Below, piece after piece: positions 22,578 to 34,085 of a stretch of 64,000 bases of DNA. The notes beneath the pieces are model-generated. The model searched no databases. It was not told where the DNA came from and worked only from the letters and a program-made list of their open reading frames with translations. Position 1 is the first letter of the stretch, and every line of letters starts with the position of its first letter. Origin of the DNA: Echiichthys vipera (Eukaryota > Chordata > Actinopteri > Perciformes > Trachinidae); contig OY829651.1 of the NCBI GenBank assembly GCA_963691815.1, positions 31,259,004 to 31,323,003 of the forward strand. The letters run 5' to 3'. Position numbers and translations under genes: made by a program.

Positions 22578-23396
22578 TTACTTGGAAGACCTTTTCAATA
22601 AACAAACTACATAACATACTAAAAGACAGGCATAAATCCCAGAAGCATAATAGGGCCTCTTTAAAATGTGTGATCCCAGGAGATTGGGGTGGATAGCATG
22701 GTGATGGAAGAAAGCAGGGTGATTCCAGAAGAGATTAAAATTGTCAACAAATGCTATTTTCCGAGTTACAAAGGTTGGGTGCAGCCAGGTGAAGACACTC
22801 AATGTGCGACTGGACGCATGTCGAGGGATAGACCCGGAGATGCAGAGCCGCTTACGAGAGAGGAGTAAAAAAGTTCACTGAAATCGTGAGGTCTGACTCG
22901 TACATCTTTGCAGCCAACATAAAGGACAACATCATGGGCGAGTGGATGGTCCGCTAGAATGCTGTTAAAGCTAGGTGGTGCACAAGAGGAGCGTCTCCCT
23001 CTCTTGCACTGAGCTCCAACCACGGCCCATAGCTGGTGATGGCAGTAGAGCTGACCACAACCTTAGGTCAAGCCCCTAAGTTGATCGACGGGCCATTGGG
23101 CTCAATGGAGGGTCGACGACGACTGCAGGGCAGACAGCTGTGGCAGTACCCTCAGTGACCGGAAGACGTGAGGTAGCCTCAGCTGGGTAGACAGTGGTGG
23201 TAACAGGCGCGGTGGCCAGAGGAGAAGCAGAACCAGCAGCGGTGTCGGAATGTAGTGGACCAAAATGGATGGTGTCCAACATCTGCTCAGCCTCTTGGAC
23301 TTTGTACAGTGTGGAGATTTGTGCCTCAATCTCCATAGTCTTCTGGCTGAGATGGGCACAGCTGACACAGTTAGGCGGAGAGGTGAGTGGAGCCAT
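22578..23396 (-). pseudogene. CR1/L2-type LINE ORF1 with SGNH-esterase domain, decayed
   Basis: Minus strand. The N-terminus (from 23396) has a CVSC motif and a short coiled-coil-like stretch (LSQKTMEIEAQISTLYKVQE), then a Ser/Thr/Ala-rich linker. Further on, HDVVLYVGCKDVRVRPHDF (22936-22880) aligns with the VVLHVGTND block III of SGNH hydrolases, and FVDNFNLFWNHPAFF then IHPNLLGSHIL (22760-22665) with the C-terminal DGxHPN block. The GTND asparagine is K and the catalytic aspartate before HP is lost. ORF1 esterases occur in CR1/L2 LINEs. No ORF2 is attached. Two stops and a frameshift break it. Confidence 0.68.
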
Positions 23397-23737
23397 TGGT
23401 TATGGATGTGTAGCTAACATCAACAGGATAAGCTAGAGGGATAACTCCAAATGACTCCTGGCAATGATCCTGATGTACGATTATTAAAATAGACAAACTG
23501 GATTGAATGTGTACTAAAGATAGTTAATTATCAAGAAGTGTATTTTAAAAAAGTACGTTTCAAATGAATAAAAAGTAACTTTACAGAAAGTGATACTGCT
23601 GCACAAACAAAAAGCACATATGCGCACATGCCATTTTGAAATGTCCATATGTCCCAGCCCTCATCGTTCGTCAGCTTGAAGTAGTGACCAAACTAATTAG
23701 GCCGTGGTTAAAAGTTGTCAAAATGCTCTTTGCATCT

Positions 23738-23863
23738 AAAGGGGCCAGTTGAGGTGGTTTGGGAGTCAGATTAGGATGCCTCCTGTGTGCCTCCCATTAG
23801 AGGTTTGCTGACCCCCATGACGTGGCCCCAGAGAAGCGGAAAAAAATGGATGGATGGATGGAT
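23738..23863 (+). repeat. Rex3/RTE LINE 3' end, strongly 5'-truncated
   Basis: AAAGGGGCCAGTTGAGGTGG and following bases match the SQLRWFG end of the Rex3 ORF also seen at 54946-54970, followed by a GCGG-AAA-(GGAT)n tail. Only about 125 bp remain. Confidence 0.7.
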
Positions 23864-24785
23864 TGAATAACCAGTAATGATAGTTTGCACATCGCTCCAC
23901 TACTGCAACTCTGGAAAACAAAATGTGCAGGCTGAGGAGGTAAGTAAGTACATTAGATAACCAACTGCAATAAATAAATAGAGCTGATTTAATTTCCATG
24001 GCTGGATAACTAAACTAAAATTACTACATCAAATGATGAGGATTTGCCCGATCAACTGTAAAATGATATTACAACATGCAGATGGTGTTTGATGATTTCA
24101 CATTCTTTTGTCAATATTTTAATTATTTATATGTAAAAAATAAGTGACAGTTTATAAAATACCTTAATTTCATTTCTTTCCACGTCACAAAACTCACAAT
24201 TGGTTAAATTGACTAGACCACGAAGGCTCATTTGAACACAGCAGGTGTTTCTGTGGTAAGTAACCGTTGTATTGGTAAAATGCTTATGATGGAGTGAGAA
24301 CATTCTATTCCCCTTCCAAAATGGAGGATTACTAATTTGGATGGAATCTATAAATCATAACTAATTATTTCCACTGCATGTAGGATATCGATTTAAATGT
24401 TACCTTACACATGTTAATTATAACCACCGTAGCACTAGGAAACAATGTTTTTGGGTATGGGTTTAAAAAATGTCTTTACAGACATTCAGGATTTGGTGAG
24501 AAACACAAGGATTTAAATAAAACCTCAAGTAGGTACTTTTTTAATATGTTGGAAACTAGGGTTTGGCGTGAAAATTTACCTACTGACATCGCTTTAGGAA
24601 AATCAATAGGCCTATACGAGATTATCATCCAACTGGACATGCATGATGCAATACCCATAAGTGGCCAGAGTGTATAGGCAGCAAGAGCTATTTTACACAA
24701 GGGCATGCTGAAATTAATAAATCAGACCAATCAACATTGATGTATGGAACGAGGATAACACTAGGGTTGCTTCTGCTTTGGTATC

Positions 24786-24786
<1 letters not shown>
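23864..24786. other. Unassigned AT-rich DNA
   Basis: An 88-codon ORF at 24411-24677 has no recognisable domain and AT-rich composition like its surroundings. No element recognised. Confidence 0.45.
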
Positions 24787-24864
<78 letters not shown>

Positions 24865-24872
24865 TGTGTGTG
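24787..24872. repeat. (TG)n microsatellite
   Basis: Long TG run with one TTTG interruption near its end. Confidence 0.98.
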
Positions 24873-25254
24873 AGCCAATCCACTATGTTAACCAGCCACC
24901 GGTGTTTGCTGCAGGGAGATGGAGAGAGGTGTAGAGGAGGTGAAAAAATTGCATGCAATTGTAACGGGTTCAACATATGAATTCCACAAAAACGTTTATT
25001 TTCCTGTTTTATATTTTGTTTTAATCTCCTGCCTGTGTGTTGTTGTTGCAGTTTGTGCTTGTATGTGTGTGAAGTTTCCAACTGCGTGATGACGTAAGAC
25101 TGGACGTGCCCGCACTGGTCAAAGCCGCCTGCTGCTTTGATCCTCGGTAAGCCTAAAACTGCTATTCTCTACCATAAAGAGCTCAAATAAACTAATCTTG
25201 TTCAATTAAAGTGAAATTCTGTTGTAAAATTATTTCAGGGTCTTTTTTGGCAAA

Positions 25255-25415
25255 TTGGGTCATCAAATAAGCCATTGAGACTATTTTTTTGTGTATGAAC
25301 TATTAACGTAGATTTTCTGGAGAGTTGCTAACAGCCTGTCGCGGCTAACACGGATAAGCTCGGGGCAGCGAGTTCAACACATAAATATCTTTGAAAATGG
25401 ATGGATGGATGGATA
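25255..25415 (+). repeat. Unnamed dispersed repeat with (GATG)n tail
   Basis: Contains TCATCAAATAAGCCATTGAG and GTTGCTAACAGCC...GCGGCTAACAC...GATAAGCTCGGGG blocks that recur at 39385-39497. This copy ends in GAAAATGGATGGATGGATGG (25392-25414), like a retroposon 3' end. No coding capacity. I cannot name the family. Confidence 0.55.
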
Positions 25416-26235
25416 TTACTGTACAAAATTAAATCCATTTTTCTAAATTAAAGCAAAAATGATACCATAAAGATACAAGAAGACCAAGAGTTAGATTCTG
25501 AGTCGAAAGCTTTTAAACGGTCAGGATACAGCGTCAGCTCTCAGACCACCTGTCTGTCATGTATTCATAATATACTATAGTTTGGACCCATAGCCCAGCT
25601 CATTTGGCTGATCTAGATGCAAGGGTTAAAGCGATGAGGCTGACAATGACATCTTCTGATCTAGGAACAGCCCATAGTTACAGATCAGATGAGTGTGAGT
25701 TTCATGCGGCTTACATTACTGAATCTGTGGACTCACAACTGGGATAAGACCGTAGTAATACCCTCAGCCAGCCTACATTGTGTTGCCAATCTAAAAACAT
25801 GACCTATAAAGTACACAGCTGATTAGCTTTTTGTGAGACGTAAATCTCCTGCAACACCTCTGAAATGTTAAGTACCAGCTAATCTGGAGTATAAGCCATG
25901 GGAACATGCAGGGCTCAGAGCATTAGACAGAATACTTACAGTATCATATCAGACTACACCCAATCAGTTTGGTTTGAAAATGTTTTCTTACAGCAAGGGA
26001 TTTAAGTGATAAAACAATTTATTTAAAAAGTTTTATTCAAAGATCTGTATTTCTTAAGAATCATTAGTATCAATAAGAATTGATAACTTCTGCCAAAACA
26101 AAATATAAAACAGATAGGCCATGGGGGCATGCATGATTTAGTTTTATAACAATGTAAATCTGATTATGCATATGTATTACATGTATTTTCTGTCTTGCAC
26201 ATTTTATTTGGCTTCTTGACATGGAAATTGACTGA
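25416..26235. other. Unassigned DNA
   Basis: No coding region or element recognised. Confidence 0.45.
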
Positions 26236-26439
26236 AAGAAGGAAAAGACAAGTGATGCCAGAAGAAGACTACGGCGGTTAAAGTCCCTCACAGCCGCACA
26301 CAAGAGACGCATCGACATGCACAGCAACTACTGGGAGAAAAAATACACAAATAGGAGTATTTCTGCTTTTCGAGAATGGCGTCATGGCGAACACACCACT
26401 GAAGAAGCCCTTCAACTTATTATTGAAAACAATGATTAG
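26236..26439 (+). CDS. Hypothetical 67-codon open stretch, possible exon or transposon relic
   Basis: An uninterrupted frame after TGA at 26233 to TAG at 26437-26439 encodes a basic N-terminal run (RRRLRRLKSLTAAHKRR) and then YWEKKYTN and SAFREWRHGEHTTEEALQL. Its amino-acid mix looks protein-like rather than random AT-rich reading. The first ATG in frame is internal (26316). No family recognised; it might be the 3' exon of a decayed transposon gene. Confidence 0.22.
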   Translation, partial: KKEKTSDARRRLRRLKSLTAAHKRRIDMHSNYWEKKYTNRSISAFREWRHGEHTTEEALQLIIENND

Positions 26440-26943
26440 GTGATGAGCTAGCAAGAGGGACTAGATCAAGCTTAAGAGTCAATGGCCTCTTTTCATTTTC
26501 GGTATATGAGAAACAAAAGAAATATTTACATGGTTAGTAAAGTAGTTGCCTGTTTCACACAGTGCTGGGTGATGGGTTTTAGTCAGTGTCTCAAGTGTCT
26601 TAATGTTCAGCCAGGGTCAAAACGGAGAATGGAGATCAGTCACAAACTAACAGATCATAAGAGAGGAAGGCTGGTTCAGTAGAAGTAGGTAACAGGAGCT
26701 AAACTGAATAAGGATAAAACTAAAGCCCAGTTCAGACCAAAGATTTGCAACGCAACAAAACTGTTTTAGAACGTCGCAGGTGAAAGTTGCAGCGGTGTGA
26801 GCTGACCTATCTTGTTGTGAATCTAGCTGACAGATGTTGTCGCCAGCGTTTCAGCTTGTCAGATCACAGGCAGCTGGTTTTAGAACGTAACACATGTCAC
26901 CTGTTTCAACAGCCAATCAATCAATCGGAGGCTCGACGAGCGC

Positions 26944-26977
<34 letters not shown>

Positions 26978-27234
26978 AAAATAAGACAGAGAGAGAGACG
27001 GAATGAGAGAGGATCGAGCGAGCAATACAATGAATGAGGAGAGGTCGTAATCCCGAACGAAGTAGTGAATCAGGTAAACAAAACGCTATATCTGCTGTTT
27101 CATCACAACTAGAAATGCAGCTGTAGCGAGTATCTCACTGTCTCTGGCCTCGGGCCGGTTTCAAACCTCTAACTATTTCAGTTGACTGTGTGTGTGTGTG
27201 TGTGAGAGAGAGTGAGAGAGAGAGGGAGACAGAC
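26440..27234. other. Unassigned DNA with GA and TG microsatellites
   Basis: Contains (GA)n at 26946-26974 and a short (TG)n at about 27187-27204. The stretch from about 26722 (GCCCAGTTCAGACCAAAGAT) resembles a DNA-transposon end, but no partner end was found. Confidence 0.45.
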
Positions 27235-27719
27235 AGACAGAGATAGAGATGCACAGCAACCAGAATAATAACATTAACTATGATAATAATCGAAATATGA
27301 CAAATAATAATTATGGCAGTGGACAGACTAGAATGATATAAATAGTAGCAGCAGTATGACTAATCACTAATAATAATAGCCACGGATAAAGTAATGTGAT
27401 TTGAAAATTTGCAATAACAATAGCAGTAATGATAATAGAAATATGACTAATAATTATTATAGTTAAGGAGAAAGTAAAATTATAGGAATAATTGCACTTA
27501 TAGGTGTAATGATAACAGAAGTATGACTAATAATAAAATAGTAGCAGGAAGCGTTCAGCAGGACCACAGCAGCAACACAACAACTTCAGGGAAGAAGTGA
27601 ATTAGTAACATGGGTCATGAATGATACAGACAAAGAGGATAGGAGCTCAGAGTAACATAGGAACAGTATCAACTCCTGGCAGGCTAGGCCTATAGCAGCA
27701 TAAGGGAAGTATATATAAG

Positions 27720-28235
27720 GTGAATAGAATTAGTCCAAGGACAGAACCCTGTGGAACTCTGTGACTGACTTAAGTGTGCATGGAGAATTTGTCATTAACA
27801 TGTACAAACTAAGATATATCTGATAAATAAGACTTAAACCAGCTTAATGCGGTTCCTTTAATGCCAATTAGATGCTCCAGTTTCTGTAGCAGGATGCAGT
27901 GGTCAATAGTGTCGAAGGCAGCACTAAGATCTAGTAAAACGAGTACAGAGACATGTCCTTTGTCTGAAGCTATTAGAAGGTCACTAGTCATTTTTACCAG
28001 TGCTTTCTCAGTGCTATGATTCGTTCTAAATCCTGACTGGAAGTCCTCAAATAACTCATTATTATGTTAAAAGTCACACAGCTGATTGGCGATTAATTTC
28101 TCAAGGATCTTGTAGAGAAAAGGAAGGTTAGATATTAGTCTATAGTCGGCTAGAACCTCTGGATCAAGACTGGGCTTTTTGAGAAGATATTTAATGACAG
28201 CTACTTTAAAAGACTAGTACATAACCTGCTGATAA
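27720..28235 (-). pseudogene. L2 reverse transcriptase fragment (copy D)
   Basis: Minus-strand blocks: LKKPSLDPEVL (about 28185), FEDFQSGFRTNHSTEKAL (about 28050-28000), VLVLLDLSAAFDTIDHCILL (27942-27883) and GIKGTALSWFKSYLSDIS ending in a stop at 27808. The VPQGSVLGLI-FTLYILPL block follows to about 27715, then the sequence jumps to 3' UTR. The YADD site is missing because of that deletion. Confidence 0.82.
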
Positions 28236-28508
28236 AGACACATTAATCATATCTAGTACAGGGGTGCTAACTAAAGGTAACACTTCTTTAAGTAACCTAG
28301 TTGGAATAGAGCCTAGGAGACAAGTAGAGGGCTTTGATGCGTAAATAGTAGAGGTTCATTTGTTAAGGTCGACTGTAGAAAAGCAGTCCAAGATTATGTC
28401 AGGTTGTACAGTTGTTTCTAAGGTTCCTGGGTTTGAAGAAAAATTGATTCCAAGCAAGTTGATTTTGTCTCTAATAGTTATAATTTCGTCATTGAAAAAG
28501 TTCATGAA

Positions 28509-29121
28509 CACAAACAGAGACAATTAATACAAGGTTTAAATTACTCCAATATAAGTGGCTTATGAGGATGTATATAACCCAGGCTTCATCATATGTCTGC
28601 TAATATCCCTGATGTGTGTTCTTGTTTAACACCAGAGACCCTTTAAATGTTGGGCTCTGTTTGCTTGGAATATATCCAAAGAACTTTAAACAGACCTTGA
28701 AACAGACCAAACTATTGGACTTAGGACTTCTCCAGGCCAGGAGGGCAATCGCGTTGTGTTGGAAGAGCATGGAAGCACCATACCTACGGATGTGGATAAA
28801 GGAACTATCGCAGTGTGTTGGTCTGGTAAGACTAACTAACATTTAGCTTTAACTTTGTTAAGCTTTGGGAACCATATATGAATATAATTAAAGATGGAAG
28901 GGTGGGCCCTGGTTGAAAGAAAATCATAAATGATGGAAAATATTTATTTTATTTTATTTCTACTTTACTTTAGATAAGTGCAATGGGATGAGGGTGTGTG
29001 AGTATGTGTGTGCCCGGGGAATGTGAGTATGTGTAGTCCTAAATTAAATTGCATTGTCAATATTACTGTTATGTCTATTGTTGGGTTGTTCTAAGAAAAA
29101 TGACAATAAACATATTGTGGG
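28509..29121 (+). mobile_element. L1/Tx1-like LINE 3' fragment inserted in L2
   Basis: Flanked by AAAAGTTCATGAA (28496-28508) and AAAAGGTCATGAA (29122-29134), a 13-bp duplication with one mismatch, of the length typical for L1. The plus strand reads YKWLMRMYITQASS (about 28550), then FLLG-like LCLLGIYPKNFKQ, LLQARRAIALCWKSMEAPYL and ELSQCVGLVRLT (28640-28835), then KLWEPYMNIIK (about 28862): the cysteine-poor C-terminus of an L1-type ORF2. It ends near AATGACAATAAACATATTG. 5'-truncated and with stops. Confidence 0.72.
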
Positions 29122-29388
29122 AAAAGGTCATGAAGGTGAAGAGGGTTATAGGAATACATGGCTCAATAGAGCTGTTGCTCTCTGTCAGCCTGGCTACAGT
29201 GCTGAAAAGAAATCTAGGGTATTTTTTTATTCTCCTCTATTAAAGATGAGTAATAGGCTGCTCTGGCATTACGGATGGCCTTCCTATATTTTTTTTAAAT
29301 CTCTTGCCAAACTAAGTGAGATTCCTCTAATTTAGTAGAACGCCATTTACTTTCCAATTTTCGCGATACTGGGATAAATGCTAATGTA

Positions 29389-29414
29389 CACACACACACA
29401 CACACACACACACA
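29389..29414. repeat. (CA)n microsatellite
   Basis: Thirteen CA units at the upstream edge of the antisense L2 copy. Confidence 0.97.
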
Positions 29415-29691
29415 AACCATTTAGCATCCTCTGATGCCTCTAAGACAGGACCCCTCTGATAACATGATGCCATGGGGCCCAAAAGTACTTTTTCTCATTG
29501 TCTTATGTAAAAGACATCTGAAAATCAGTGAAAACATTTTTTTGAGTGTCACAACCTCAGCAAAATGACTTGTTTCACTATTAGAATTTGAACCACTCAG
29601 TCCAATAACATTTCATAGTCTAGAAAAGCTGCACAATTAAATGTAAACACTATTGGGTGGTCCATCAGAGTCCATTAGATGGTGATCTATG

Positions 29692-30317
29692 TGCCATGAT
29701 TCCACCATGGCAGCCCTGAGTTTTCCTTGTGTGTGTTTTTGTGTCCCCGTCTGTATTATTCCTCCTGTGTCTCTCCCTGTCTGTGCTGTGTGTGCATGTA
29801 GGCGTGGCTTCTGCTCCACAGGCAGCACCAGGTGAACTCACTCTACAATCAAGCCTCCAATAAAGCCACTGGTTTCTCTCCTGCTCATTGCCAGATCGTT
29901 CCGTCAGTCTACGTGGTGGTTTGGATCCTGGCTTCTTTGCATTTTTTGCCCTGTGCTCTGTGTTAGCTTGTGAAGCTAATCTCCCTGTGTTTTTGCTATC
30001 TTGCTTCGGATTACTGTGTTTGCTGCGCAGTCTTGAGCGTTGCTTCCTCCCTGCCTGCCTGTGGTGCCTGCCTGCTGCCAGCTCCCCGGAGCTCTCTCAC
30101 TGCATCGCCATTACCCTACAGCGGACCTCACATCACGCCACCTGCATCCACGCACTCCTCAGTGACTTAATCTATCACATCAGGATCCTGGGACCTCGCA
30201 CTACCCCTCCACCTCGCACCTTTTCTTGCACCCTTTTGAACATTAAAGATTGTTTGTTTCACTTTGAACCAGAGTCGAGTTGTGCATTTGGGTCCAGATC
30301 ATACACAAACCATAACA
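29692..30317 (+). mobile_element. Solo LTR, 626 bp
   Basis: Starts TGCCATGATTCC and ends AACCATAACA, flanked by CTATG at 29687-29691 and 30318-30322. An ATTAAA polyadenylation-type signal lies at 30242-30247, about 70 bp from the end, which supports the plus orientation. Composition is pyrimidine-rich. A 182-codon ORF within it (29888-30436) runs past the end of the LTR and is not a gene. The 5-bp duplication suggests a gypsy-like element. Confidence 0.7.
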
Positions 30318-30322
30318 CTATG

Positions 30323-32447
30323 TTCAACAAAGGATTGAATCTAGCTTCATGTGACCTCAATTGCCCATCACTAGCTAAACTGGAAGTCAGGTGGCTGGTG
30401 GTGATCTCTAGTGTGCCTGCTCTATGTGCAATGTGAAGGTGTTTTGGCTTCATGTGCCATTGAACAACTTTCATGGGAATGGACGAGGCACCACCTTGAA
30501 TGGTGCATCCAGTTCTCTTTAAACATTCATGGGGCCAAGGCGTTTCCATTGTCCTATGTTAGGCCCCACCAATTGCCCATGGGTGAAGCAGGGCATACCC
30601 TCGCCTGAGGCATAGTCATTGTCAGCACTTACCTGGCTTTGGGCAAGGAGACAGTGTTCCTCATCAACATTGTTTTATTGCTGCAGAATAACAGAAAAAC
30701 ATACATGAATTGCAGGCTGGTGTTAGAATAAGACTAACTTTGGACTGCAGAAATTAAGCTATTGCCAACAGCTGCTGGTTAGAGCCTATTTCATTCGGCC
30801 ACAGAGAAGATACCATGGTGGTGGATGAGAACAGAAATCCCAAAGGCCTCAGTTTCCCCATGACCGGCTTGTTGGTTTCTGGGAAAAGGCTCATGTGTCG
30901 GGTTGATGTTTGGGCGTGTTTACTCCCACTGTGCCTTTATTGGTGGACAGAGGTAATATCCAGTCAAACTCCTGGCACGTATGCAGCCTGCTGCAGTACA
31001 TCATTACACAGATCTGCCTTTAAACAAGCTGTTTGTGAATTGTTGACAATGTGAGCTTGAGCATACACAAAAGCAGATATGTCTATGATAAATAAATGTG
31101 ATCTTAAGAATTAGATCTTAGTGTTCAATATTAATGTCAAACGCCAGCTTCTCATCACACTTCAGGGATTATCTTAATGATTTATATCTGAAATAACAAG
31201 CTTTGGAAAAAAGATGATATTTCATGCCGGTGCAGGTAGAACCAATTACAGGGCCCACACAAACAATGAGGTCTCAGATGCAGCCTGTGGGGAGTTCTGG
31301 TTATTGAAAATAGTATTTCAGGATTGGGTGTGCAAGCATGCATGGTCCATTATAATTGAGCAGAAGTACACATGATGAAAATTAAATTCCATGTGACAGG
31401 AGGCAGCTGTGCTGGAATGCTGCTGTCCACTTGACCTTTGGCCTCTGTGAATATGACAGGCAGGCGAAGTGAGTGAGGCATCTGTTGAGATATTTTACCC
31501 TTGGTTGGATTTCAAAAACAGTCCAGCCCATGCCTGGTGTACAGGTGGACTCAGATAAAGAGACATCCTGGTTGTTTTTCTCTCCCTCCCTGCAGTGGTG
31601 GAAACAAAACAGTTCCCTTTGACATCTCCCCAGCCATTTGGGGTGGATCTCAAGGTTTCACCTCTGCCGTTGTGAAAGACACAGTTGCAGCTTGTGAAGC
31701 CTCATTAAGATTCAGACAGATGGAATATTCCTACCTCTCTCCCTTGTTTTTTTTCTCTTCACTTTGTCATTTATTTGTTTGTTTAAGGGTGTAGGGCACA
31801 AGGTGCTGGCTCAGGAACACAAGACTTTGAAAAGACCATATGCTTTTAGAAGAAACACTTTTAATATGATTTCCATATTTGCAAAGGTTATTTGAAAGTA
31901 ACTACAAGAACTCATAGACGGTTCAGTGTGGCTTTTACATTTGTGTGAGACAGAAGGAAAGAAAGTCAGTCAGCCATTTTAGTTTCGCTGTAGAGCTGAA
32001 TGCTAATCCTCATTTCAGACTGGATGGAAATGCGTTACTATTCAGTTACAGCATTGTTTCCCCTTCATTTTAATTTAGGCTTTTGATACTATGGATTTAG
32101 CCTTGGATTTAAAGTCAAACTGAAATTTTAATTTGATTCTTCTAATTGTTTGTGTAAAAAGCAGAACTAGACAGCAGGCAGATACACTGGGGTCTAAGCA
32201 CCCAAAGCAACACAGAACCAAGCTGTGGATAGGCAAAACTGTGGGAATAATCGTGGGATTGATTTTCATGGGTGCAAACTAAGTATTTTTTAATCAAAGC
32301 AGAAAATGTTTGTACATCATCACTGATACATTTCAATCAGAGGCCCCCCTCAGAGCATGATAACTGTGGCTTATATGACCTAATTAAAATACAGAAACTG
32401 CTCAAATTTAGCTAACTTTGTCTGTAGTGATGAGTTAACTGTTTAGA
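30323..32447. other. Unassigned DNA
   Basis: About 2.1 kb with no coding region or element I can name. Could be intronic or intergenic host sequence. Confidence 0.5.
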
Positions 32448-32459
32448 AGTGTGTGTGTG

Positions 32460-32499
<40 letters not shown>
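32448..32499. repeat. (TG)n microsatellite
   Basis: TG run with a TTTG interruption. Confidence 0.97.
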
Positions 32500-33837
32500 A
32501 TACTGCTTTTCAATATTTTATCTGATAGGCAGAGAAAGAAACGCCATTCGTTGTTCAGCAGATGTCTAATTAAGCATAGCATCTATTGAGTATTCCAGAA
32601 CATGTTGAACAAACCAATGAAAGGATTGTGTGAATGACTTTTATGTTTAAAGGTTTGACCTCTGCAAGTACAAATCCCCTTATAGACCTGTATTGAATGA
32701 ATATGAACATTTTAATATATTCAGAACAATTCTAATGAATGAAAAGTAGATCAGTGATATATGCCACCCAGCTATATTTGAGATATATGATATTTTGTTC
32801 TTCTTCCACACTGCTATTTGCTGCAGAGCTGAGGGAGAGCTCATGATGTTGATGGTATTGATAATCAGACATTAGTAATCATTACAGGGGGAAGGAGCAG
32901 GATGCTGCTCTGTGCGCTAGGAGCAGGTGTGTTAGTCATGGCTGGCTGGAAGCTCAATTAATACTGTCACATACAGAGACGGGGCCCCAGGCTTGTTGAA
33001 AAGTAACTCGAGGCCCTTCACAATGGACTAAACCGGCCTTTTATAGTGAGCACATTCTGCTCTTTTCAGGATTTGTAAGATGTTATAAAGCTGTCTGCTG
33101 GTGGGGCTCCCATGTTGTTGTTCCACATAGGAAACTCCCCTTCCTACATATAATTAGAATACAGTCAAGATAAACGGATCAGTTGGTTTCTCTTTGTGTT
33201 TCATGGATACGCAGAGTGCCAGATCACGTTTCTATGTGTGTATAACCACTAATAAATGAAGCTTCATTGAGCTTTATGAACCATTGCCTTTTACAATCCA
33301 GGGCATCCACAAAGACGCCAAAGAGTTCTATGAAAACGGCAGATATATGACAAGTTGGGATGAGAAAGGATTGTAACTACAGTCAGCAGTATTCTGATTC
33401 CATTTTGAAATGGATGCAGTTGTGAGACATCTATTCTCAGCACAAGGTGTAAGATGAGATTTCCACCAAAATACCAACAAATACTGCTGCCTCTTTTGAA
33501 CGGACCTCCCATCTGTTTATTCCTCTTCCACCTGTGCTCAGTACACACTGAGATGGGCTCCAAAACATCACACAGACAATGCAGATTGAATGGTCGGCAA
33601 AATACCAAATGGTCGAGCGCTGCATGCGCTGGCCGTTGTGCTGTCTTAAAAATAGGGCTCCTACAGTGTCCCAAGAGCTCAGTGGCGGATGAAAAAGTAC
33701 TGCTGGATGAAGTTAGAAGTGATGGAAAATGCCTTTAAAGACCAAATAGATTTGCATTGCCACACCTCCACAGTGCTGTCAACACTAGAGAAAAGTCTGG
33801 TCCCACCGCATATCATTCTGGTACGCGGGAAAAATAG
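32500..33837. other. Unassigned DNA
   Basis: No coding region supported. A 127-codon antisense ORF (33291-33674) has no recognisable domain. Confidence 0.45.
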
Positions 33838-34085
33838 AGAAAATGAGTCAGTATCTGGTGTGACTACAGTTTGTCTCATGGATTACAAGACATCTCCTTC
33901 GCATAGAGTTGATCAGGTTATTGATTGTGGCCTGTGGAATGCTGGTCCAATCCTCTCTGATGGCTGTGTGAAGTTGATGGATATTGATCCAGAGAATCCA
34001 AAATATGCTCAATAGGTGACATGTTTGGTGAGTATGAGGGCCGTGCAAGAACTTGGATGTATTAAGCTTCCAGGAATTGTGTACA
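33838..34085 (-). repeat. Tc1/mariner-type transposon fragment
   Basis: GTGTGACTACAGTTTG, CATCTCCTTCGCATAGAGTT, GGCCTGTGGAATGCTGGTCC and AGCTTCCAGGAATTGTGTAC blocks match, from memory, one dispersed fish transposon whose coding strand is the minus strand here. Both ends are missing. The superfamily is uncertain. Confidence 0.45.

Larger units (their letters stand above)
27235..29376 (-). mobile_element. L2-clade LINE (copy D), antisense, split by an L1-like LINE
   Basis: Minus strand, 5' end at right: the linker block KYRKAIRNARAAYYSSLIEE (about 29295-29235), continued beyond the L1 insertion by the FMNFFNDKI-like region (about 28505), the RT, and a 3' UTR with ATGCTGCTATAGGCCTAGCC (27710-27690) down to about 27235. 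It is the same family as 12857-15318. The RT runs straight into the 3' UTR, so the ORF C-terminus is deleted. Confidence 0.82.

Noticed and set aside
24411..24677. 88-codon ORF as a gene
   Set aside because: AT-rich composition equal to the surroundings, no recognisable domain, no splice or promoter context.
26722..26935. DNA-transposon terminus beginning GCCCAGTTCAGACC
   Set aside because: It looks familiar, but no inverted partner or target duplication was found, so it is not called as an element.
29888..30436. 182-codon ORF as a secreted-protein gene
   Set aside because: It lies mostly in a solo LTR and crosses its 3' boundary. The Leu/Cys/Pro-rich reading reflects pyrimidine-rich LTR sequence.
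33291..33674. 127-codon antisense ORF
   Set aside because: Reading shows no motif or family resemblance. Length alone is compatible with chance in this window.
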